Shown: piece after piece, positions 1 to 4,149 of the stretch
Layout of the letters: every line of letters starts with the position of its first letter
Position numbering within the stretch: position 1 is the first letter of the stretch
NCBI GenBank assembly: GCA_021805625.1
Contig: JAJZEU010000149.1
Span: 1-5,170, forward strand
Origin: Microcaldota archaeon
GTDB taxonomy: Archaea; Micrarchaeota; Micrarchaeia; Micrarchaeales; CABMGC01
Reading direction: 5' to 3'
DNA length: 5,170 bases
Notes under the pieces: model-generated
What the model was told of the DNA's origin: nothing
The model's input: only the letters and a program-made list of their open reading frames with translations
Database searches by the model: none
Position numbers and translations under genes: made by a program

Positions 1-66
1 GAAACGAGATCAAACACAACAGAAGATACGAACACAACAGAAGATGTAGAGATATTAACTCTATAA
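1..66 (+). CDS. 3' end of an unidentified gene with an NTTED repeat tail (partial)
   Basis: Frame 1 is open from the window edge to a TAA at 64-66 and gives 21 residues. The tail contains NTTEDT followed directly by NTTEDV and ends in EILTL. The DNA shows the same duplication: AACACAACAGAAGAT occurs at 13-27 and 31-45, an 18-nt period that keeps frame. A hydrophilic Thr/Glu/Asp-rich repeat like this is common in low-complexity tails and extracellular linkers, but 21 residues give no family assignment. The upstream part lies outside the window, so function and even coding status are uncertain. The in-frame period is the main argument that it is translated. Confidence 0.4.
   Translation, partial: ETRSNTTEDTNTTEDVEILTL
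13..45 (+). repeat. Two tandem copies of a 15-nt unit (18-nt period)
   Basis: AACACAACAGAAGAT is repeated exactly at 13-27 and 31-45 with three nucleotides (ACG) between. The period is a multiple of three and encodes a hexapeptide repeat in the partial gene ending at 66. More copies may lie to the left of the window. Confidence 0.8.
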
Positions 67-80
67 TAACTGTGATCGTC

Positions 81-201
81 ATGAAGCCTGCATATAAATA
101 TCGTGCGTATCCCTTAAAGGGGCAGAAGGGTAAATGGTCGCTTCCTGTTCGATAGCAGCCAGAAGCTGCTGGAGTTCAGGCTAGAGGAAATCCCTGCCTA
201 G
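81..201 (+). pseudogene. tnpB: Degraded N-terminal remnant of an IS200/IS605 TnpB (RuvC-like nuclease) gene
   Basis: An ATG at 81 opens a 24-residue frame starting MKPAYKYRAYPLKGQK. This resembles the TnpB N-terminus, which typically reads like M-K-x-A-Y-K-Y/F-R-L/I-Y-P-x-K-x-Q. The frame stops at TAG 153-155. A second frame, shifted by +1 and open to TAG 199-201, gives GRFLFDSSQKLLEFRLEE. This resembles the next conserved TnpB stretch (C-R-F-V/L-Y-N-x-x-L-E-x-R). About ten residues that normally separate the two blocks appear to be missing, so a small deletion with a frameshift near 118-150 would explain both. No RuvC motifs or zinc finger follow, because the enolase stop begins at 202. TnpB proteins are RNA-guided nucleases of about 350-450 residues, so this piece cannot be active. 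The similarity is by eye; chance resemblance of two short peptides remains possible. Confidence 0.45.
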
Positions 202-1419
202 TCATGACTTCTCGGTGTCTTCTATCCTTGTGAGCTCGTTTATCTTTGCCACCCTCTCCCCTCCAACAACCCCGCACTTTATGTACTCCGATCCGAAAGC
301 CACGGCAAGGTGTGCGATGAATGTATCATCTGTTTCCCCGCTTCTGTGCGATACAATGTTCGCAATGCCGTTCTCGTGTGCGAGCCTTACAACGTTTATG
401 GTATCGGTGAGCGTTCCTGCCTGGTTTACCTTTATCAGCACCGCGTTTGTTGAGGATGCGTCTATGCCGCGCTCGAGCCTTTCCGTGTTTGTGGCGTAGA
501 TGTCGTCACCCACAACCAGCGCGCCATTTGCCATGCTTTTAATCTTTGCAAAGCCCTCGAAATCCTCTTCGTACATTGGGTCTTCTATGTACTCCAGGCC
601 GAATTTCCTTTTCAGCTCCATGATGAATGCTATCTGCTCCTTGGCGCTCAGCGATTTCTTGCCGTATGCATATGCTCCATGCTTGTAAAGCTGGCTCCCT
701 GCTGCATCTATGCCAATAGAGACGCGCCTGCCCGTTCTTTTCTTGACCCTCTCTACTGCAAGGTCTGCAATTGCAAGGCTTTTGAGCTCGTTAAATGGCG
801 TGCTCCATCCTCCTTCTATATTCTTTCCTATGCCAAGCGCGCCGTTCTCTGCAAAAACTCTACCTGCTTCTTTATGTACAATCTCGTTGATCATGGCATT
901 CTCAAATGCCGATCCTGCGTCAGCAGCTACCAGTATCTCCTGTATTGCCATTCTGTTTCCTGAATGCACGCCTCCGCCTATTATGTTGCCAAGGGGCCTA
1001 GGTATTGATTTCCTGATGCCGTATCTCTTTGTGAAGTTTTCATAAATGTACTCGTACAGCTCCAGCTCTTCTTCTGCTGCTGCAAGCTTCGCAGCGGCGA
1101 TTGATACTGCCGTCGAAACCGCCCCTCCGAGTCTGGAGAAGTTTGAGGTATTGTCGCAGTTGTACAGCAGTTCGTCAATGAGCTCCTGCTCTATGGCATC
1201 TATACCCCTGAATCTATTTCTCACTTTGCCAAATCTTTTTATTGCCAAATCCGCACTGCCGTTTGGAAGCGGCACCGCTTCGTGCATGCTCCTGCTTGTG
1301 CCGGCAGGTGAAGAGGCAATAGCATATTTGCCATCTCTTCCTGTAATCTTTGCCTCTATTGTAAGCTCTCCCTTGGAATCAAAGATTTTCCTCAAATCTA
1401 TTCTTTGTATCACTGTCAC
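202..1419 (-). CDS. eno: Enolase (phosphopyruvate hydratase)
   Basis: Enolase interconverts 2-phosphoglycerate and phosphoenolpyruvate in cytoplasmic glycolysis/gluconeogenesis, with Mg2+. The 405-residue length is normal. By motif position the catalytic set is present: E161 (AIQEIL) and E202 (IEGGW). The metal ligands are D238 (GIDAAGSQLY), E279 in IEDP and D305 in GDD. K330 is in the LIKVNQAGTLTDT signature, H358-R359-S360 in SHRSGETDD, and K381 in IKCG. The flexible loop reads PAGTSRSMHEA (39-49), where bacterial and eukaryotic enzymes have SGAST. The N-terminal box reads FDSKGE where LDSRGN is usual, so it is a somewhat divergent member with an intact active site. The start is GTG at 1419; a second GTG lies at 1413. 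A TATA-like box 24 nt upstream suggests a leaderless mRNA. It is transcribed away from mevalonate kinase. Identification is firm; the exact start is less so. Confidence 0.96.
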   Translation of the reverse strand: MTVIQRIDLRKIFDSKGELTIEAKITGRDGKYAIASSPAGTSRSMHEAVPLPNGSADLAIKRFGKVRNRFRGIDAIEQELIDELLYNCDNTSNFSRLGGAVSTAVSIAAAKLAAAEEELELYEYIYENFTKRYGIRKSIPRPLGNIIGGGVHSGNRMAIQEILVAADAGSAFENAMINEIVHKEAGRVFAENGALGIGKNIEGGWSTPFNELKSLAIADLAVERVKKRTGRRVSIGIDAAGSQLYKHGAYAYGKKSLSAKEQIAFIMELKRKFGLEYIEDPMYEEDFEGFAKIKSMANGALVVGDDIYATNTERLERGIDASSTNAVLIKVNQAGTLTDTINVVRLAHENGIANIVSHRSGETDDTFIAHLAVAFGSEYIKCGVVGGERVAKINELTRIEDTEKS

Positions 1420-1436
1420 AGACCTAACTAGAGTTC

Positions 1437-1449
1437 AAATTATAAAAGG
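1437..1449 (-). promoter_or_regulatory. TATA-like box of the enolase promoter
   Basis: On the minus strand this reads CCTTTTATAATTT, a good archaeal TATA box with its centre near 1443. That is about 24 nt before the GTG at 1419 and 30 nt before the GTG at 1413. Archaeal transcription usually starts about 25 nt past the TATA centre, so the transcript would begin at or within a few nucleotides of the start codon. No Shine-Dalgarno is seen. Confidence 0.55.
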
Positions 1450-1495
1450 ATTTCTAAGGATGTCAAATTCGGCAGTAGACGAAACACAGATGAGC

Positions 1496-1506
1496 ATTTT
1501 AAACAA
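1496..1506 (+). promoter_or_regulatory. Possible TATA-like box of the mevalonate kinase promoter
   Basis: CATTTTAAACA is the best A/T-rich element before the ATG at 1533, with its centre about 32 nt upstream. It is weaker than the divergent enolase box. With that box it makes a short divergent control region of 113 nt between the two starts. No clear Shine-Dalgarno precedes the ATG. Confidence 0.35.
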
Positions 1507-1532
1507 AAAGTGGCAATACAAAAGCGGGTATC

Positions 1533-2093
1533 ATGGAGGTAAGAGCACCAGCTGTCATAAAGCTGCTCGGAGAGCATGCGGTGGTATATGGAAAGATGTC
1601 CCTAGCTGTCGCAATAAGCCTGTATGCAAATGCAAATACGTCAGTGGGCAAAGCTAATGCATTTGCCATAGAGCTGAAGGACTTCAAAAAGAGCTTTGAA
1701 TTCAGCGAGGATGAGATGAGGAAGATACACTCAGACTACGTAGGAAGAAATGACATCAATTCATATGTAGGCGAGCATTACGGAAAATACGGAGATGCGC
1801 TTCCTTACATCACCATCGCTTCAAGGCTGCTCGTGGAGCACGGTGCACCGCTCTTTGGCAGAAAAGTTTCAATAGAATCTGGTATACCGGTTCAGAAGGG
1901 ACTGGCGAGCAGCGCTGCATGCTCCACAGCATTTGCCGTCGCGCTGCTAAGCAGTTCCGGCATCAGGCCGGACGATGCAGAGATAATAGAAATAGCCAGG
2001 GACGGCGACAGGGTCATACATAAGAACGAAGGAGCAGGCAGAATAGATGTTAACACTTTAGGCAAGAATTCCCCCAATCTTGTTGGGGGATGA
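1533..2093 (+). pseudogene. mvk: Mevalonate kinase (GHMP family), N-terminal part only; interrupted by mobile-element DNA
   Basis: Mevalonate kinase phosphorylates mevalonate with ATP in archaeal isoprenoid lipid synthesis. The N-terminus (VRAPAVIKLLGEHAVVYG, residues 3-20) is the family's first motif. PVQKGLASSAACSTAF (119-134) is the GHMP ATP-binding glycine-rich loop. IHKNEGAGRIDVNT (162-175) matches the region of the catalytic aspartate, here D172. Residues 176-186 are encoded by foreign DNA that enters a C5A2 hairpin and supplies the TGA at 2091-2093. Archaeal family members are usually about 300 residues or more, so the C-terminal GHMP domain, over 100 residues, is absent. No continuation is found after the element (2710-2802) or elsewhere in the window. 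The protein is very unlikely to be active. The start has a possible TATA box about 32 nt upstream. An assembly join here is an alternative explanation. Confidence 0.85.
2071..2089 (+). repeat. C5A2 stem-loop at the break point in mevalonate kinase
   Basis: CCCCCAA (2071-2077) pairs with TTGGGGG (2083-2089) around a TCTTG loop. AATT on each side (2067-2070 and 2093-2096) can extend the stem across an ATG bulge. A GAAT-CCCC...GGGG stem shortly before a terminus is characteristic of the ends of IS200/IS605 and TnpB elements. It is either the left-end hairpin of the neighbouring transposase element or a remnant end of a separate TnpB-type element. Confidence 0.65.
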
Positions 2094-2113
2094 ATTGCAC
2101 TCTGCGCTGCGAC

Positions 2114-2125
2114 ACTAAAATATCT
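2114..2125 (+). promoter_or_regulatory. Possible TATA-like box for the transposase
   Basis: CTAAAATATCTA has its centre about 31 nt before the ATG at 2151. A transcript starting near 2145 would be almost leaderless for that ATG, or carry a short hairpin leader for the ATG at 2184. The evidence is sequence composition and spacing only. Confidence 0.3.
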
Positions 2126-2150
2126 ATTCCTTGAGGTCGAAGTCTTTCCA

Positions 2151-2642
2151 ATGGCGGCGTTAGCCGCCAGAGGCAAGATTTGTATGAATAGTGTAAAGCA
2201 ACCCCAAAATAAAAGTCTTCCGGCGAGGACTTACGAACACAGGTACAACTGGCAGCACATGATGTTTGTGTCAAAATGCAGATACAGGGTTTTCAGAAAG
2301 GAGATGACAAGAGAAGTAATTCGGAAGGCGCTTTACGAAATTGCTGAGGCAAACGGAATTGAAATAAAAGAGTTCGCATTCGGAGACGACTTTGCACACA
2401 TCCATATGGAGGCGAACGTTCCGAATACAATTGCGATTTCAAAGGCCGTCCAAATCTTGAAAAGTTATTCGGCATATATTCTCTTTTACAAAATTCCTGC
2501 GTTCAGGAAACTGTATCCACGAGGGCGTTTCTGGAGTGGATACTACAGCAACGGAAGTGTCGGTCCACAAAACGAGGAAGTAATGCGCAACTACATAAGG
2601 AATCAAGATATCTCAGTCGGACAGCGTACCCTTGCAATATAA
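2151..2642 (+). CDS. tnpA: IS200/IS605-family Y1 transposase (TnpA, HUH endonuclease)
   Basis: TnpA cuts and rejoins single-stranded transposon ends through a covalent tyrosine link and works as a dimer that recognises subterminal hairpins. The 163-residue frame has the family hallmarks in order: YNWQHMMFVSKCRYRVF (32-48), the metal-binding HUH motif H83-I84-H85 in FAHIHMEAN, RFWSGYYSNGSVG (126-138), and the catalytic helix with Y148 in VMRNYIRNQ followed by Q152. All key residues are intact, so it may be active. The first ATG (2151) lies at the foot of the left GTTA hairpin, and residues 1-11 are encoded by that hairpin and its flank. The ATG at 2184 (residue 12), with a weak GAGG about 10 nt upstream, gives 152 residues and may be the true start. 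No tnpB accompanies it. It shares its frame with the truncated kinase, separated by the TGA at 2091. Confidence 0.93.
   Translation: MAALAARGKICMNSVKQPQNKSLPARTYEHRYNWQHMMFVSKCRYRVFRKEMTREVIRKALYEIAEANGIEIKEFAFGDDFAHIHMEANVPNTIAISKAVQILKSYSAYILFYKIPAFRKLYPRGRFWSGYYSNGSVGPQNEEVMRNYIRNQDISVGQRTLAI
2152..2169 (+). repeat. Left-end GTTA-loop hairpin of the IS element
   Basis: TGGCGGC (2152-2158) and GCCGCCA (2163-2169) form a perfect 7-bp stem around GTTA. The apex GCGTTAGC is identical to the apex of the right-end hairpin at 2651-2658. IS200/IS605 transposases bind matching hairpins at both ends, so this is a likely TnpA recognition site. It begins inside the first candidate start codon and could also hinder translation when transcribed. 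Confidence 0.7.
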
Positions 2643-2644
2643 TA

Positions 2645-2664
2645 CCGAAAGCGTTAGCTTTCGG
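2645..2664 (+). repeat. Right-end inner hairpin with GTTA loop
   Basis: CCGAAAGC (2645-2652) pairs perfectly with GCTTTCGG (2657-2664) around GTTA. It begins three nucleotides after the transposase stop codon (TAA 2640-2642). The apex GCGTTAGC matches the left-end hairpin while the outer stem sequence differs, which suggests the loop and its closing pairs are the conserved part. Confidence 0.75.
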
Positions 2665-2676
2665 ATGTTAGGGGAT

Positions 2677-2697
2677 CATAAGGGCGAAGCCCTTATG
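2677..2697 (+). repeat. Right-end outer hairpin with GAA loop
   Basis: CATAAGGGC (2677-2685) pairs perfectly with GCCCTTATG (2689-2697) around GAA, a 9-bp stem. Its apex is GCGAAGC, a heptamer known to form an unusually stable DNA mini-hairpin, which suits an element that moves as single-stranded DNA. A degraded counterpart, AGGTCGAAGTCTT (2134-2146), lies outside the left GTTA hairpin. Confidence 0.75.
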
Positions 2698-2729
2698 GTT
2701 ATAATACCGTCACTGAGAATCCGATATTT

Positions 2730-2760
2730 CGTGGGTCAGATTAATCTAATTTGACCTATG
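2730..2760 (+). terminator. 14-bp stem-loop between the IS element and the ATPase promoter
   Basis: CGTGGGTCAGATTA (2730-2743) can pair with TAATTTGACCTATG (2747-2760) around an ATC loop. That gives 14 consecutive pairs, three of them G-U, so the structure suits RNA on the + strand better than DNA. No long T-run follows, so it is not a classical terminator. It could stop or process transcripts from the transposase side, or be an operator, because it ends 10 nt before the ATPase TATA box. The structure is clear; the role is a guess. Confidence 0.4.
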
Positions 2761-2770
2761 CTATGAGTCA

Positions 2771-2780
2771 TATTTATATA
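2771..2780 (+). promoter_or_regulatory. TATA box of the ATPase promoter
   Basis: TATTTATATA has its centre about 27 nt before the ATG at 2803, so the transcript should start at the start codon. The sequence just upstream contains ATGAGTCAT (2763-2771), a short inverted repeat over the expected BRE position that could bind a dimeric regulator. No Shine-Dalgarno lies before the ATG. Confidence 0.6.
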
Positions 2781-2802
2781 TCTTGTCTATGAAAGCTTCC
2801 TT

Positions 2803-4113
2803 ATGGATAGAAGGGCGCTTCTAGAGATACTGGGCGATTATAACTACTGGGGAAGCTTCAACAAACCCCTTTTTGAGCGGAAGGAGTATCAGACCTTATT
2901 GGGGAACAACCTTAAAGCCAACATAATAGGCATTGTGAAAGGCGTCCGCAGAGCCGGAAAATCCAGCACCATACTCAAATATATCGCCGGTTTGGGCGAT
3001 GCGAAAAAGGTGCTTGTATTGAACCTGGAGGACCCAAGGCTGCCCCAAAATATTGACGCGGGATTTTTAATGGACGCCCTTGATGCGTATTCTGTATCGG
3101 TTGATCCTGACGGGCCTGCACTGGTGGTTATAGATGAGGCGCAGCACGCCAAAGGCTGGGAGAAATTCGCTAGATACCTGGTAGAGACCAGAGGAATAAA
3201 ATGCATTGTGACCGGGTCTTCTGCTGCACTGCTGAGTGAAGAATATGCAACATCGATTACTGGCAGGCATATCGACATGGAGATATTCCCCCTCTCTTTT
3301 AACGAGTTTGTCTTGTTTAAGGGCATAAAAGCTTCCAGCGAGCTGGATATAACCAAAAACAGGCACAAGATAAGGCGTGTTTTTGAAGAATACATCATAT
3401 ATGGCGGATTCCCCGAAGTAATCATCAATGATGATGAAAGGGTAAAGGCCGAGCTCTTAAGGAACTATTTCAACGACATACTGATAAAAGACATAGCAAA
3501 AAGGTACGGCATAAAGCTGCACAGCCAGCTTGAAGCCATCTCCAAGGATTATGTATCAAATATAGGCACTAGGCTGTCGCTTAGGAACATAAGCTCCTCT
3601 TATAAAATAGGACTGCATACTGTGGAGAGATTCTCGCAGTACCTATCAAACGCGTATCTGCTATTCTATGTTGACAAGTTCCGCTTTTCGAAGAGGGTGC
3701 AAGGCAGGAGTATAAAGAAAGTCTATACCATCGATAACGGATTTTATTCGATGCTTGGGTTCAAGTTCATGGAGCAACGGGATAAACTGATGGAGAATCT
3801 GGTCGCCATAAAGTTCCTGGTTGATGCATCGCGCAGACACAGTATGGAGATTTATTACTGGCAGGACTACCAACAGCACGAAGTCGATTTTGTGGTGAAG
3901 GACGGCAATTCAGTAAAACAACTTGTGCAGGTAACATACGCATCCTCGAGGAGGGACATAAATACACGTGAAACCGACAATTTGGTACGAGCATCCCGTC
4001 AACTACGTTGCAGGGTGCTTCTATGTATAACCTGGGACTACGAAGGCGAGATAAGAGAATCAGGCAAGAGGATAAAGTGCATCCCGCTCTGGAAATGGCT
4101 CCTTGGGACATGA
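2803..4113 (+). CDS. AAA ATPase of the AAA_14/DUF4143 class
   Basis: The 436-residue protein has the two-part build of this class. The N-terminal P-loop domain has Walker A at GVRRAGKSS (47-55, K53), Walker B at ALVVIDEAQ (106-114, D111-E112), a sensor-like VTGSS (136-140), and TGRHIDMEIFPLSFNEFV (153-170), where such proteins carry the arginine-containing GR...LSF.EF block. The region around LLRNYFNDILIKDIAKRYGI (218-237) starts the winged-helix/DUF4143 part. The C-terminus has a restriction-endonuclease-like core: YYWQDYQQHEVDFVV (351-365, E360 and D362), then LVQVTYA where a classical PD-(D/E)xK fold has an E-x-K strand, and it ends ITWDY...IPLWKWLL. The lost E-x-K suggests no nuclease activity and, from memory, is usual in archaeal members. 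Such genes are often multi-copy and accessory, and their function is mostly unknown. The start follows a TATA box by about 27 nt. No partner gene is operonic with it. Confidence 0.92.
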   Translation: MDRRALLEILGDYNYWGSFNKPLFERKEYQTLLGNNLKANIIGIVKGVRRAGKSSTILKYIAGLGDAKKVLVLNLEDPRLPQNIDAGFLMDALDAYSVSVDPDGPALVVIDEAQHAKGWEKFARYLVETRGIKCIVTGSSAALLSEEYATSITGRHIDMEIFPLSFNEFVLFKGIKASSELDITKNRHKIRRVFEEYIIYGGFPEVIINDDERVKAELLRNYFNDILIKDIAKRYGIKLHSQLEAISKDYVSNIGTRLSLRNISSSYKIGLHTVERFSQYLSNAYLLFYVDKFRFSKRVQGRSIKKVYTIDNGFYSMLGFKFMEQRDKLMENLVAIKFLVDASRRHSMEIYYWQDYQQHEVDFVVKDGNSVKQLVQVTYASSRRDINTRETDNLVRASRQLRCRVLLCITWDYEGEIRESGKRIKCIPLWKWLLGT

Positions 4114-4127
4114 TTTTTTATATTTTT
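4114..4127 (+). promoter_or_regulatory. T-rich ATPase terminator doubling as TATA box of the surface-protein gene
   Basis: TTTTTTATATTTTT follows the ATPase stop codon directly. Archaeal RNA polymerase terminates on T-runs in the non-template strand, so it can end the ATPase transcript. The same stretch holds a TATA-like core with its centre about 30 nt before the ATG at 4150, a spacing that would give a nearly leaderless mRNA. Both roles are inferred from composition and spacing. Confidence 0.5.
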
Positions 4128-4149
4128 GCCGGTAGTGTAACATGAGCGC

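Larger units (their letters stand above)
2058..2709 (+). mobile_element. IS200/IS605-type single-gene insertion element (boundaries approximate)
   Basis: The region holds one Y1 transposase gene flanked by hairpins, the layout of IS200-like elements, which move as single-stranded DNA and leave no target duplication. On the left is the degraded GAA-loop arm (2134-2146) and then a GTTA-loop hairpin (2152-2169). On the right is a GTTA-loop hairpin (2645-2664) and then a GAA-loop hairpin (2677-2697). The outermost possible left edge is about 2058, where mevalonate kinase similarity stops. That would include the C5A2 hairpin at 2071-2089, which may instead belong to another element. The right edge is set near the second TATAATACCG copy (2700-2709). 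The core inferred from the mirrored hairpins is about 2125-2700. TTAAC at 2050-2054 is a plausible target of the short T-rich type these elements use, but the exact cut sites cannot be read from one copy. Confidence 0.75.
2638..2709 (+). repeat. TATAATACCG direct repeats bracketing the right-end hairpins
   Basis: TATAATACCG occurs exactly at 2638-2647 and 2700-2709. The first copy overlaps the transposase stop codon and the foot of the GTTA hairpin. The second lies just past the GAA hairpin. The 62-nt spacing places both right-end hairpins between the copies, so the second copy may mark or lie close to the element's right edge. Confidence 0.6.

Noticed and set aside
90..99. TATA-like CATATAAATA as a promoter
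   Set aside because: It lies inside the tnpB-like peptide AYKYR, whose codons are naturally A/T-rich, and no convincing gene starts 25 nt downstream.
118..200. Possible tRNA or other structured RNA (GGCAG...CTGCC ends, AGCAGC/GCTGCT stem)
   Set aside because: The outer pairing is only five to six pairs, there is no usable T-arm around the TTC-containing loops, and no anticodon arm. The tnpB-like reading explains the stretch better.
1046..1657. 203-residue plus-strand open frame
   Set aside because: It is antisense to the well-supported enolase and runs out of frame into mevalonate kinase; Ser/Ala-rich low-complexity content is typical of a shadow frame.
2091..2093. TGA as a recoded (selenocysteine or read-through) codon
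   Set aside because: The stop is supplied by inserted DNA after similarity to the kinase has ended, and the hairpin precedes rather than follows it. There is no reason to expect recoding.
2710..2802. Continuation of mevalonate kinase after the element
   Set aside because: All three forward frames were read; they stop quickly and show no GHMP C-terminal motif.
2889..3428. 179-residue minus-strand open frame
   Set aside because: It is fully antisense to the P-loop domain of the ATPase and shows no recognisable motif.
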